From CAADGV01 sp040290295 (GTDB lineage Bacteria; Bacteroidota; Ignavibacteria; UBA10030; UBA6906), in NCBI GenBank assembly GCA_040290295.1, contig PSMW01000003.1, forward strand, positions 122,863 through 186,862: DNA of 64,000 nucleotides, given 5' to 3'. The translations under genes were made by a program, and so were the position numbers. This document shows, in pieces, positions 38,005-47,635 of the stretch. The notes below the pieces were generated by a model that saw only the letters and a program-made list of their open reading frames with translations, was not told where the DNA came from and ran no database searches. Every line of letters begins with the position of its first letter. Within the stretch, counting starts at the first letter, position 1.

Positions 38005-39591
38005 ATGCTGCTTCCTCGCATCCTTCGCACGCACCGAGAAACGGCAATCCTCTTCCTCTTGCTTCTCACCAACACTGCTCTGCGCCTTGTTGCGGCATTA
38101 CAACCGCTTGAAGCCGTTGACCAACGCACTCTCACCGACGATACATACCTTGCGCTGACGATCGCGAGAAACATCGCTCGCGGACTTGGTCCGCTTTACG
38201 GCAATGCGTTTACGAACGGGTTTCAGCCGCTCTCCGTGTTCCTCATTGCTCCCGCGTTCGTCCTCTTCCCGAACGACCACTTCGCTCCGCTTCGTGCAGC
38301 TCTGCTCCTTCTCACATTGTTCGACACGCTCGCACTCTTCGTCCTTCATCGCTTCGTTCGACGGCTCAGCTCATTCGCTTCGACGCCGATCGTCGCATCC
38401 GTGGCTTGGATAGCAAGCCCTTACACCCTCAGCATGGCGTTGAATGGATTAGAAACGCTCATCGCGGTTTTTTTCATTCTCGCCTCGCTCACGTACTTTC
38501 ACTCCATCAACCATCGATACACAACAACGGGACAACTCCGTCATTATCTTTTCCTCGGTCTCTTGCTCGGAGGCGCCATCCTCGCGCGCATCGACACCGG
38601 TTTGCTGGCAGTGGCTCTCGCGGCAATGTTCGTATGGCAACACCGACGACAATGGGACACGCGAACAAGCATAGCGTTGCTGCGCATGGTTGCAGGAACA
38701 CTCGCCGCGCGTTTTCCCCTGGGCGATGTATGCGTATGGATACACCAACCTCCTCTTCCCTATCAGCGGTAAAGCCGTTCACTTCAACTCTCTTGCAGAC
38801 GTTCACCATCATCCGACGATCGAGAACCTCTATCTTCCGATGCTCCGGCGTGCAGCCGGCACAATTGTCAAGAACAACTGGGTTCAGGTCTTGCTGATCG
38901 TTTTGTTGAGTGCGGTCGTTGTTTGGCGGCGTGTGCCGCTTGCCGCAATCCGTGAACGCCTTCACGTGCTCATGCCGGCTCTGCTCTTTGTCGCATTCTT
39001 GACGGCAGCTTACGTGTAGTACCTCTTCACACCATGGTTTTTCGATCGTTACCTCTTCCCGGTCGGTGTTGTCCTCCTTCTGCTCATGGCTCTCTGCACC
39101 GATCTGTTCTTCACACATCTTCCTTCATCGCAACACATCGCCCGTATCGCGCCTGTGGGCTTGGTCTGTCTGATTATCGCTTTCAACGTGGGGCAACAAT
39201 GGTTGCGCAACCTGTTCACATCGAACGAGCCACCGCGGCGAGGATACATGAATCTCGGCTTATGGGCACGGGAAGAGTTTCCTGCAGGAACACGCATCGG
39301 CGCGATGCAATCAGGCGCGCTCGGATACTTTGCCGAGCAACTCACGGTGGTGAATCTCGACGGTGTGGTCAATGCTTCCGCGTACGACGCTCTCGTCGAG
39401 CGACGCATGATGGAGTATATCAAGGCACAACGGATCGCCTACATTATCGGGTGGCTGGTGGACAAAGAGTATATCGTCCGGCACTCGTCGCGTTTCGATG
39501 AACACGACCTCGTGCTCGTCGGATCGATCCCCGGATTCACATCGTGGGGGAGCGCTGGTATGTGTGGAGAGTCCGATACGGCAATGAGTGA
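38005..39591 (+). pseudogene. Membrane glycosyltransferase (GT39/ArnT-like), three lesions
   Basis: A multi-pass protein using polyprenyl-phosphate sugars by family resemblance: an N-terminal helix followed by LTDDTYLALTIARNIARG, an acidic DD pair typical of GT-C enzymes, and NGFQPLSVFLIAPAF. Translation must change frame twice and read through a stop: a one-base surplus at about 38705-38711 (before VFPWAMYAYGYTN), TAG at 39017-39019 where Trp fits (YV-W-YLFTPWFFDRYLF), and a missing G in the G-run 39546-39550 (before RWYVWRVRYGNE and TGA at 39591). Repaired length is about 528 residues. It follows rsmE by 13 bases. The sugar acceptor is unknown. Confidence 0.78.
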
Positions 39592-39607
39592 ACGGCAGGA
39601 TCCATCC

Positions 39608-40240
39608 TTAGCTCTTCGTCAATGCTTGGTCAACGATCGTGTGCACCTCTTCCGCCATGGTGCGCGCAGTACGGAGGATGGACTCTGCCTCGTCCCGTTT
39701 CCAATGCACGAACTCCATATCGGTGAGAGCGTTGAGATTGATTTTCACATTCAGGGCAGCGCTCTCGCACGCGGCTTGCAGCATGAGTGCGCTGACACCG
39801 GCATCGCTGACGGAGTTTTTGTTGCCGTTGCGTGCCACCTTAAGCGCCAAGGCAAGGCCATCGATGCAGTGCTTCATGACCTCCAGTGGAATCAGCGTCG
39901 CTTCCTTTGTCGCCGAGGCGATTGCCGCCTCGCGTAAGGAACGCTGCGCCTCGCTGTCCCTCGGCAGAGTGAAAGCTTCCATTACCTTGTTGAACGCCTC
40001 GGTATCCTTGTCGATAAGGAGCGTGAAGCGCGAACGCAATTCTTCCGACTCTTTAAGAATAGCCTTCATGGTTTCTTCGACATCGGCGTACTTCTTTTTG
40101 CCGATGGTGAGATGGCAGACCATCGACGTGAGCGCTGCACCGAGCGCACCAGCAAGCGCCGCTACGCTTCCGCCGCCGGGTGCAGGTGAAGGGGACGCGA
40201 GTTCATCCAAGAATGTTTGAAGAGATTTTTTGTTCGGCAT
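39608..40240 (-). CDS. fchA: Formimidoyltetrahydrofolate cyclodeaminase-type protein
   Basis: 210 residues of the cyclodeaminase/cyclohydrolase family, converting 5-formimino-THF to 5,10-methenyl-THF and ammonia. Typical N-terminal LDELASPSPAPGGGSVAALAGALGAAL, an internal IDKDTEAFNKVMEAF and helical C-terminus. Adjacent to ftcD (12 bases), with which it forms in many genomes a separate-chain version of the bifunctional FTCD. It converges with the broken glycosyltransferase gene. Confidence 0.92.
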   Translation of the reverse strand: MPNKKSLQTFLDELASPSPAPGGGSVAALAGALGAALTSMVCHLTIGKKKYADVEETMKAILKESEELRSRFTLLIDKDTEAFNKVMEAFTLPRDSEAQRSLREAAIASATKEATLIPLEVMKHCIDGLALALKVARNGNKNSVSDAGVSALMLQAACESAALNVKINLNALTDMEFVHWKRDEAESILRTARTMAEEVHTIVDQALTKS

Positions 40241-40252
40241 ACATCTCCCTGT

Positions 40253-41272
40253 TTACAGTTGGTATTCGATAATTTTCTTTTGTGGATCGAACGTTTCGAG
40301 CTGGCTCAGACCGAGCTTCTGCTCCGCGACAGCAAGAAGTTGCTTCTCGTCCGTCACGCCGGGAGCGTAGAATCGGCCCGCCATCAGCATCGCTTCCAGC
40401 GGCGCAAGCCCCACAAGCTCGCTTCCCGTCACCTCCACGCCCAATGTCGCCGCTTGTCGTTTCACCTCTTCGAACGCAACGTGCGGCGGCGTCACGGTGA
40501 AGTTCGTCAGATTCATCGACACCTGGGCGATGTTGTGCGCCTCTAACAGCACACCCATCGCTTTGACCGCCTTGAGCGTGCCGGGGATGGTGATCTTCTT
40601 ACCGGAAGCGTCGAGCACAGGATTGCCCGCCTCATCTTTCTTCACCCTCCCGCTCTCACGAATGCGATAGGCGATCTCATCGGCAATCTTCTTGTTGTTG
40701 GTGTCAAGGTTCACGTTGTACGCGATCAGAAACACCCGCGCACCCGTCACCGTTGCCCCGCTGCGCGGGTTGAACTCTGCAGGTCCGTAATCGGGTTGCC
40801 ACGCGGGATCTTTCAGCTTTTCGGCTAACCCTTCGTACTCTCCTTTTCTGATCGTGGAGAGATTCTTTCGTTCGGGTCGTGTTGCTGCCTCTTCGTAGAG
40901 ATACACAGGGATATGCAGCTCTTCACCGACGCGTTTGCCGAAGACGTGTGCAAGCTGAACGCAATCCGCCATCGTCACTCCTTGGAGCGGAACGAAGGGA
41001 ACGACATCCGTCGCTCCGATACGCGGATGTTCGCCCTTGTGCGTACGCATGTCGATCATCTCTGCCGCCTTCTGCGTCGCGAGAAACGCCGCCTCCGCCA
41101 CCGTCTCCGGCTCTCCGATAAAGGTCATGACGGTACGGTTGTAATCTTTATCCGGCTCGGCGCTGATGAATTTCACCCCCGGCACGGAGACGATCGCTCC
41201 GGCGATGGAGTTGATAACGTGAAGATTTCTCCCTTCACTGAAATTGGGTACACACTCAACAATGCGTCGCAT
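40253..41272 (-). CDS. ftcD: Glutamate formimidoyltransferase
   Basis: 339 residues. It transfers the formimino group of formiminoglutamate to tetrahydrofolate, the last step of this type of histidine degradation. MRRIVECVPNFSEGRN starts the family; THKGEHPRIGATDVVPFVP and ARVFLIAYNVNLDT are other conserved blocks. It lies between fchA and hutI on the same strand, forming a hut/folate operon. Confidence 0.95.
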   Translation of the reverse strand: MRRIVECVPNFSEGRNLHVINSIAGAIVSVPGVKFISAEPDKDYNRTVMTFIGEPETVAEAAFLATQKAAEMIDMRTHKGEHPRIGATDVVPFVPLQGVTMADCVQLAHVFGKRVGEELHIPVYLYEEAATRPERKNLSTIRKGEYEGLAEKLKDPAWQPDYGPAEFNPRSGATVTGARVFLIAYNVNLDTNNKKIADEIAYRIRESGRVKKDEAGNPVLDASGKKITIPGTLKAVKAMGVLLEAHNIAQVSMNLTNFTVTPPHVAFEEVKRQAATLGVEVTGSELVGLAPLEAMLMAGRFYAPGVTDEKQLLAVAEQKLGLSQLETFDPQKKIIEYQL

Positions 41273-41293
41273 GGTCGTTCTAGAGGGAGAATG

Positions 41294-42538
41294 TTAGAGT
41301 TCGAGGATCGTGCCGTTCTTGATGGTCGTGACAATGGGATTGACACCGACATGATATGCGAGGAACCGGTAGTCGGGAACGTCTGCCACGATGAGGTCGG
41401 CGCGCTTGCCGACTTCGATGCTGCCGACGGTAGAGGAAAGATTCAACGCAGCAGCAGCATTGAGCGTGCACGCTGTCACCGCTTCTTCCGGCGTCATCCG
41501 CATCTGTGTGCACGCAATCGTCATCATCATCGGCAGCGAGAACGACATGCACGAGCCGGGATTGAAGTCCGAAGCGATCGCGACAGCAACACCAGCATCG
41601 ATCAACGCCCTTGCGGGTGCGTAGCCGTGTCCAAGGAAGAACGAAACACCGGGCAGGAGCGTTGCCACCACCCCCGCCTCTTGCAACGCCGCGATCCCTT
41701 GCGGCGAGATGTGTTCCAAGTGATCGGCGGAGACCGCTCCCACGCGCGCTGCAAGCTCTGCTCCACCCAGCGGCGTAAGTTCGTCGGCGTGAACCTTAGG
41801 TTGCATTCCCCACGTCTTCCCTTCCATCAGGATGCGCTCCGACGCCTCGAGATCGAAATATCCCTTCTCACAAAACACATCGCAAAACGTTGCAAGCTTC
41901 TTCTTGCCGACATAGGGAATCATCTGCTGCACGACGAGATCAACATAAGCAGAGGGATTCCCCTTGTACTCCGGAGGATACGCATGTGCGCCGAGGAATG
42001 TCGGCACGATCGTCATCATCTCTTCGTCGTTCAACTCATTGATCGCCTCCAGCATCTTGATTTCGCTTACCATCTCCAGCCCATAGCCGGTTTTGATTTC
42101 TACCGTGGTCGTGCCGTGCTGCATCATAGCGGTAAGGTATCGGCGCGTTTGCTTCTTCAACTCTTTCTTCGACGCCGCACGCACGTGCGTAATGGTGCCG
42201 AGGATACCGCCACCCGCTTCGGCAATTTCTTGATAGGTGGCTCCTCGCGCACGCAGTGCAAATTCATGAGCGCGGTGTCCGGCAAACATCGCATGCGTGT
42301 GTGCATCGACGAATCCCGGAAGCACTACCTTCCCCTCTGCGTCCAATTCGCTGACCGTGTCGGGGAGAGCACGGTTCCAATCACTCATCCGTCCTACCCA
42401 CGTAATCAGGCCGTGTTCGCACAGGACTCCTGCATCGGCGAGAACGCCGAGATCGTTCATGGCCGCGCCGGTCTTAACCCGCGCACCGTGTGCAGCAACA
42501 GTGACAAGCTGTGAGATGTTCTTGATGAAGAGATTCAA
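41294..42538 (-). CDS. hutI: Imidazolonepropionase
   Basis: 414-residue amidohydrolase opening the imidazolone ring to formiminoglutamate. Metal ligands: PGFVDAHTHAMFAGHRAHEF, VEIKTGYGLEM, KVHADELTPLGGAELA, and SDFNPGSCMSFSLPMMMTIAC. Normal length. It ends 21 bases before ftcD and is probably co-transcribed; the urocanate hydratase gene lies about 3 kb upstream on the same strand. Confidence 0.96.
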   Translation of the reverse strand: MNLFIKNISQLVTVAAHGARVKTGAAMNDLGVLADAGVLCEHGLITWVGRMSDWNRALPDTVSELDAEGKVVLPGFVDAHTHAMFAGHRAHEFALRARGATYQEIAEAGGGILGTITHVRAASKKELKKQTRRYLTAMMQHGTTTVEIKTGYGLEMVSEIKMLEAINELNDEEMMTIVPTFLGAHAYPPEYKGNPSAYVDLVVQQMIPYVGKKKLATFCDVFCEKGYFDLEASERILMEGKTWGMQPKVHADELTPLGGAELAARVGAVSADHLEHISPQGIAALQEAGVVATLLPGVSFFLGHGYAPARALIDAGVAVAIASDFNPGSCMSFSLPMMMTIACTQMRMTPEEAVTACTLNAAAALNLSSTVGSIEVGKRADLIVADVPDYRFLAYHVGVNPIVTTIKNGTILEL

Positions 42539-42668
42539 CGGGTTTCGCGTGCTGTGGCATTCCTTGCGTGCGGTGCCGGCTGAAAGGCGTTTGCAAGATA
42601 CAAAAAGGTGAAAGCACCTGCAAGAACACTATCGGCGGCTCATGCCGAGTGCGCTTCCGATCATCGCT

Positions 42669-43802
42669 TCAGCGTCGCGCGTCGAGATGGGAAAGGATGG
42701 ATCGCGCCAGACGCGGCAGCGCATTGTCTCGCAGACAGAGCGTGTGGTAGCGTGCAAAAAATGCATCAGCGCCGTTCGCAATCGTTTCTGCGAGCGCTGT
42801 CCGCCCCATCTGGTGATCGAGCGTCCGGGCGATGAACATTCCCGTAATCGCACCATAGCTTTTCCAGTATTCAGAAGTATTGGATGTGCTGATCAAGAGC
42901 TGCGCTCGTTGGGGAGAGACATGCGGTGAGGTAAGCTCGTCTGCCGTGCGATTGAACTCCGCAAATGCTGCTGCGATCTTTTCGTCCCAATCCTTCGGTA
43001 AGCTTCCTCCCGTTCGTTGCTCGAACGTCAAGAAGTGCGCAATGCCCTCGTTCTGCGTGAGATCCAAAAGTTGATCGAGATAGCTCGTGTGGGTGAGATA
43101 ATACTGCTGCCAGATCGGTGATGCGTCCTTGTAGGCACCGAAGGCGGCATGGAACACCTCGTGAGCAACCACACTCAGGACGCCGAGGAAGCGTTCGTCC
43201 ACCGTTCGCCCATATCCGATCGCCTTGGCAAGATTGACCACGATCGTCAGTTCGCCTTCCCCTTCGCCGACGAACTCGGGCAGATCGCCGTGCCAGACCA
43301 CACGCCGCACGTAGGCATCGATGTTCCGGTGACCGAATCCGACGAAGTAAAGTTGGATCGTAGCGGACACACGCGCTTCGGGCGGAAAGAGTTGCTCAAC
43401 TGTGCTCACGACACGCTGTGCGAAATTCCTCCGCCTGATCGTCGTCAGCAATTCCTTGATCGACGTAACGTTCGAGCGTGCATCCTTCAAGCCGAACACG
43501 TCATCTTCATCCACCTGGCCGAACTTGATGTCGTCGAGACGTGCCTGGAGGTACTCGGACGTAAGTGAGCGCCGAGCAAGATCGGCGGTCGTCGCCAGCG
43601 CAAGGTGGCTTCCACGCAGCGAGGCAATCTCACGTCCGTTTCCCGACAGTCCTTCATACAGCCCGATGCACCGCTCCACCGATTCATAGTTGAGCGTCAG
43701 TCGGACGTTGAAACCGGGATGGGATTGCGCGAAGGAAGAGACCACCCACGCAATCAGCAACATGTTCACAGACAACGTGGTTTCAAGCAACCGCACACTC
43801 AC
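42669..43802 (-). CDS. Exported putative zinc protease, DUF5700-like
   Basis: 377 residues from the GTG at 43802, directly after the stop of the SpoIIE gene; an ATG 12 codons later is possible. A signal peptide runs through NMLLIAWVVSSFAQS. The catalytic signature is HEVFH near residue 214 with a downstream Glu (LTQNEGIAHF), a gluzincin-like arrangement resembling the DUF5700 family of uncharacterised proteases. It is not related to the hut genes around it, and its substrate is unknown. The periplasm is the probable location. Confidence 0.7.
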   Translation of the reverse strand: MSVRLLETTLSVNMLLIAWVVSSFAQSHPGFNVRLTLNYESVERCIGLYEGLSGNGREIASLRGSHLALATTADLARRSLTSEYLQARLDDIKFGQVDEDDVFGLKDARSNVTSIKELLTTIRRRNFAQRVVSTVEQLFPPEARVSATIQLYFVGFGHRNIDAYVRRVVWHGDLPEFVGEGEGELTIVVNLAKAIGYGRTVDERFLGVLSVVAHEVFHAAFGAYKDASPIWQQYYLTHTSYLDQLLDLTQNEGIAHFLTFEQRTGGSLPKDWDEKIAAAFAEFNRTADELTSPHVSPQRAQLLISTSNTSEYWKSYGAITGMFIARTLDHQMGRTALAETIANGADAFFARYHTLCLRDNALPRLARSILSHLDARR

Positions 43803-43803
43803 G

Positions 43804-45168
43804 TTACACCGTCCGCACCACAACCATCGTCATGTCGTCATGCTGCGTTGCTTCGCCGGTGTGACGTTGCAGTTCCTCCGAGACAAGATCGAGGATGCGT
43901 TGGGAGGAAAGGGCTCGATGATCCATGCTGCGGAAGAGATGTTCCAAACGTTCCTGACCGAATTGTTCGCGCTCGTTGTTCATCGCTTCGGTAATTCCAT
44001 CGGTAAGCAGCACCAACACATCGCCGGACGACAACGGTAGCGTCCGTTCGGCGTACACGGTGCTTTCTTTCATCCCCAAAGGGAAATGCACTCCGATCGG
44101 ATCGAGCCACTGCAGTAACCCACCAGAGATGAGCAACGGCTTCATCTGCCCGGCATTAGCAAACGATACGGTGTGAGCGCTGCGATCGACCACGACGAGA
44201 AGGAATGCGACGAAGTGCCCTCGTCGGGCGTGCGAACAGACCAACCGGTTGAGGCGGGTTAGAATTTCCGCCGGCGAAGACGACTGTCGCGTTTCACTTG
44301 CGAAGGCACCGCTTATGAACACAGCACTCATTGCCGCCTGCATCCCTTTGCCGGAGACGTCGAAAACGCAAATGCCGAGCTTCGACGGGTCGCCGTTCAT
44401 AAAGACATATTCAAAATGGTCGCCGCCCACTTCGCGTGCGGGGACGGAGAAGCCGGCGACGTCCAGGCCCTCCACGTTCGGATGCTCCTTCGGCATGAGG
44501 GAGAGTTGGACTTCATGCGCGAGTTTCAGTTCTGTTTTGAGCGTATCTTTTTCGCCGCGCTCGCGCGAAACGACCCACGCCAGCAGATTCACCGCGGCGA
44601 GCAAGAGCGAGCTGCACAGAATCAAACCAACAAGCCCTTGCCCGATGCCGACAAAGATCGCCCCGATGCTCATGGCGATGAGCGTGTAGGCGATCACGAC
44701 ACAACGCCGCATGTCTTGAGGGATGTCGGTATAGATCTCGTCGCTCCAAAGGAGAGAAAAGAGGAGTGCGTCGGTGAGCTTCGTTTCGTCCGAAGCGTTC
44801 TCCATGCGCCGCCGATACTCGTCTTTCTTTTGCAGGATGAGTGTCCTGATGCGATCCCATAACGTGTACACGATGCCGGCAAGAACGAGATCCGTTCCGA
44901 AGCGGCTCCAGTTGTCGGTCCCGAATCCTTCCGCAAGTGCAGAAACGAGTTCTCCCACGATCAAGAGCTTGATGACCGTGAGAAGAAGCTTTTTGAATTT
45001 AAGAGGATCGACGCCTGAAGGCTTGTTGAGACGGTGAGGCAAGGTCTTGTACCCGCCGCGTCCCAATGTATGCCGCATGGATTGAGCGGCGTCCCTGAAC
45101 GACGACGCCATCTCGTCCGCTTCACGACGGACGGTGGTCAACACATCTTCCATTGCAGGACGTACCAT
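43804..45168 (-). CDS. Membrane-anchored SpoIIE/PP2C-type phosphatase
   Basis: 454 residues. The N-terminal part is cytoplasmic and basic; four hydrophobic segments (KLLIVGELVSALAEGF, LVLAGIVYTLWDRI, AYTLIAMSIGAIFVGIG, LVGLILCSSLLLAAVNLLAWVV) anchor it in the membrane. After a helical linker (ELKLAHEVQLSLMPKE), the SpoIIE domain carries the metal sites: AREVGGDHFEYVF, VFDVSGKGMQAAM, VLLTDGITEAMN and QHDDMTMVVVR. Such proteins dephosphorylate anti-sigma-antagonist (STAS) proteins; no partner switch genes are nearby. The start could be the ATG at 45153 instead. Confidence 0.88.
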   Translation of the reverse strand: MVRPAMEDVLTTVRREADEMASSFRDAAQSMRHTLGRGGYKTLPHRLNKPSGVDPLKFKKLLLTVIKLLIVGELVSALAEGFGTDNWSRFGTDLVLAGIVYTLWDRIRTLILQKKDEYRRRMENASDETKLTDALLFSLLWSDEIYTDIPQDMRRCVVIAYTLIAMSIGAIFVGIGQGLVGLILCSSLLLAAVNLLAWVVSRERGEKDTLKTELKLAHEVQLSLMPKEHPNVEGLDVAGFSVPAREVGGDHFEYVFMNGDPSKLGICVFDVSGKGMQAAMSAVFISGAFASETRQSSSPAEILTRLNRLVCSHARRGHFVAFLLVVVDRSAHTVSFANAGQMKPLLISGGLLQWLDPIGVHFPLGMKESTVYAERTLPLSSGDVLVLLTDGITEAMNNEREQFGQERLEHLFRSMDHRALSSQRILDLVSEELQRHTGEATQHDDMTMVVVRTV

Positions 45169-45375
45169 TACCCTGTTGCTTGTGTCTCTTGCCGCTGCTC
45201 GTAACCGCTGCAGGAGAAGACCGGCAGTCGAGGATATTTGGGAAATTGTGGATCGCCCGCGGAGCGCAGGCAGCGATGGAACTCGCTGCTCTTGGCGCTT
45301 CGAACGAGATCGTGATGGAGGCAGTCGGCACAGAGACCGATACGCATCTCGTGCCGATTTGTTCCAATGTCCTGA

Positions 45376-45744
45376 TCAGGCATGAGGCTCTTTTTTCGGC
45401 AGCGATTGCCACAGGGCAAGCTCGCACCCATCGGGTGTTTGGAACGTGGCGTACCAGCCCATGCCCGGCACCTCCGTCTTCTTCTCGATGACTTTCCCTC
45501 TCGCCTTCCTGATCTCCTTCAGCTTCGCGTCGATGTCCTCCACTTCGATATACACGACCGTCTGCGGTTTCTTCGGCATCCTCTTGACCAATTCTAAACC
45601 GCCGTTGGGATGAGCGCCGGTGTGAAAGAGCGTGTAGTGGATTTCGGGATGATCGGTGAACGTCCACCCGAACACGGTACCGAAAAATTTTTTTGCCTTC
45701 TTCACATCCGTCGTCGGAATCTGTACATGACCGATTCTGTGCAT
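45376..45744 (-). CDS. VOC/glyoxalase-fold protein
   Basis: 122 residues with the paired beta-alpha-beta-beta-beta modules of the VOC superfamily: IGHVQIPTTDVKKAKKFFGTVFGW, GGLELVKRMPKKPQTVVYIEVEDID and a late PDGCELALWQSLPKK. A divalent-metal site is likely in such folds (His in the first strand, Glu near the C-terminus). The substrate is unknown. It stands between the SpoIIE and hutU genes; about 200 bases on its left have no supported gene. Confidence 0.8.
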   Translation of the reverse strand: MHRIGHVQIPTTDVKKAKKFFGTVFGWTFTDHPEIHYTLFHTGAHPNGGLELVKRMPKKPQTVVYIEVEDIDAKLKEIRKARGKVIEKKTEVPGMGWYATFQTPDGCELALWQSLPKKEPHA

Positions 45745-45843
45745 AGAAGCCTCCTGAGAGTGTGAATAGAATATTCCGGAGTTGAGCGAAAGAATCGTGT
45801 TCCCGTCCGAACCCGTTCGTCCTGTGCGCGCGAGAACGACACC

Positions 45844-47523
45844 TCATCGAAGCATCGGGATCCTCACGCCCCAACGCTTGGCATTCTCGATAGCGCGTTC
45901 ATAGCCTGCATCGGCGTGACGCATAATGCCGGTACCGGGATCGTACGTCAGCACGCGCTCCAGGCGCGCTTCGGCTTCCTTCGTTCCATCGGCAACGATC
46001 ACCATGCCCGCGTGAAGCGAAAGCCCCATCCCGACGCCGCCTCCATGATGGAGACTCACCCAACTTGCACCACCGACGGCGTTGAGCAAGGCATTGAGAA
46101 TGGGCCAATCCGCAATGGCGTCGCTGCCGTCCTTCATCTTTTCGGTTTCGCGATTAGGGGACGCCACCGAACCGCAATCCAAGTGATCGCGACCGATCAC
46201 GATGGGAGCCTTCACTTCACCGCGAGTGACGAGATCGTTGAAGATTTTTCCCATCTTTGCCCGCTCGCCGTAGCCGAGCCAACAGATGCGTGCCGGCAGG
46301 CCTTGGAAGTGCACGTGCTTTTGCGCCTTCTCGATCCAACGACACAGCGCTTTATTTTCAGGGAACGTTTCCATTACCGCACGATCAGTGCGATAGATGT
46401 CTTCAGGATCGCCCGAGAGCGCGACCCAGCGGAAGGGACCTTTCCCGTCGCAAAAGAGCGGGCGAATATATTCGGGCACGAAGCCGGGAATATCGAACGC
46501 ATTCTTCACGCCGTTGGCGAACGCCTCACCGCGAATATTGTTGCCGTAATCGAACGTCACCGCGCCGCGCTTTTGCAACCCAAGCATTGCCTGTACGTGC
46601 TCGACGATCGACTCCTGCGCCAACTTCACGTATCGCTGCGGGTCCGTGCGTCGCACTGCAAGCGCCTCCTCGTAGCTGATGTGTGCGGGCACGTACCCAT
46701 TCAGCGTATCGTGCGCCGAGGTTTGGTCGGTCAGCACATCCACTTCGATACCGCGATGATACAATTCGGGCAACACTTCCGCGGCGTTGCCTAACAACGC
46801 CACGGATTTCGGTTGCTTCAGGGCTTTTGCTGTTTGGAGCGTCAGCAGCGCCTCATCGAGCGAGGTCGCCATCTCATCTACATAGCCCGTCTTCAAACGC
46901 TTTTCGATGCGCGCACGATCGACTTCCACCGCTAGGCACGCGGCACCGTTCATAGTTGCGGCAAGCGGCTGAGCGCCTCCCATCCCACCCAAACCCGCCG
47001 TCACGAGGAGTTTGCCCGCGAGCGTTCCGCCGAAGTAACGTTCCGCACACGCAGCGAATGTTTCGTACGTACCTTGCAGAATCCCCTGCGTGCCGATGTA
47101 GATCCAACTGCCAGCCGTCATCTGGCCATACATTGTCAAGCCCATCGCTTCCAACCGCCGGAACTCGTCCCACGTTGCCCATTTCGGTACGAGCATCGAG
47201 TTGGCGATGAGCACTCTCGGCGCGTTCACATGTGTTCGAACGATGCCCACCGGCTTACCCGACTGCACAAGCAACGTCTCGTCGTTCTCCAAACTCCGCA
47301 AGCTCCTCACCATCGCATCGAAGCATTCCCAATTGCGAGCCGCTTTGCCTACACCTCCATACACGATGAGCTGATCGGGTTTTTCGGCAACATCCGGATC
47401 GAGGTTGTTCATCAGCATGCGCAGGGCTGCTTCTTGAATCCATCCTTTGCAGGACATCTGTGTCCCGCGCGGTGCACGAATCGTACGAACCGCCTGGTTG
47501 GTTTGTTCGACAAGCGTCTCCAT
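45844..47523 (-). CDS. hutU: Urocanate hydratase
   Basis: 559-residue NAD-dependent enzyme converting urocanate to imidazolone propionate. Conserved blocks: RTIRAPRGTQMSCKGWIQEA at the start, QLIVYGGVGKAARNWECFDA, the glycine-rich GGTLAGKLLVTAGLGGMGGAQ, and DHLDCGSVASPNRETEKMKDGSDA near the C-terminus. Normal length. The hut order here is hutU, then (after unrelated genes) hutI, ftcD, fchA; hutH is not seen. Confidence 0.97.
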   Translation of the reverse strand: METLVEQTNQAVRTIRAPRGTQMSCKGWIQEAALRMLMNNLDPDVAEKPDQLIVYGGVGKAARNWECFDAMVRSLRSLENDETLLVQSGKPVGIVRTHVNAPRVLIANSMLVPKWATWDEFRRLEAMGLTMYGQMTAGSWIYIGTQGILQGTYETFAACAERYFGGTLAGKLLVTAGLGGMGGAQPLAATMNGAACLAVEVDRARIEKRLKTGYVDEMATSLDEALLTLQTAKALKQPKSVALLGNAAEVLPELYHRGIEVDVLTDQTSAHDTLNGYVPAHISYEEALAVRRTDPQRYVKLAQESIVEHVQAMLGLQKRGAVTFDYGNNIRGEAFANGVKNAFDIPGFVPEYIRPLFCDGKGPFRWVALSGDPEDIYRTDRAVMETFPENKALCRWIEKAQKHVHFQGLPARICWLGYGERAKMGKIFNDLVTRGEVKAPIVIGRDHLDCGSVASPNRETEKMKDGSDAIADWPILNALLNAVGGASWVSLHHGGGVGMGLSLHAGMVIVADGTKEAEARLERVLTYDPGTGIMRHADAGYERAIENAKRWGVRIPMLR

Positions 47524-47635
47524 AGTCGTCCTCGTCGTTATGCTCTTACCGTTTTCTTTCGTGATGTGTGAACAGCAACGTTCGACATGAACGTCAACAA
47601 CTGCAGCATAGCTTCATCTCTCTTTTCTTCACTCC

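Noticed and set aside
12966..39019. Recoding of TAG as Trp (two TAG at Trp positions, 12966 and 39017)
   Set aside because: TAG ends other genes cleanly, for example the barrel fusion at 18181 and the Crp/Fnr gene at 20965, so a code change does not fit; both affected genes carry additional frameshifts.
40913..42514. Long plus-strand frame of 533 residues opposite ftcD/hutI
   Set aside because: Both minus-strand genes are clearly real, and the plus frame has no domain; it is a codon-bias shadow.
45169..45375. Short plus-strand frames between SpoIIE and VOC genes
   Set aside because: No ribosome binding site or recognisable motif; they overlap the real minus-strand genes.
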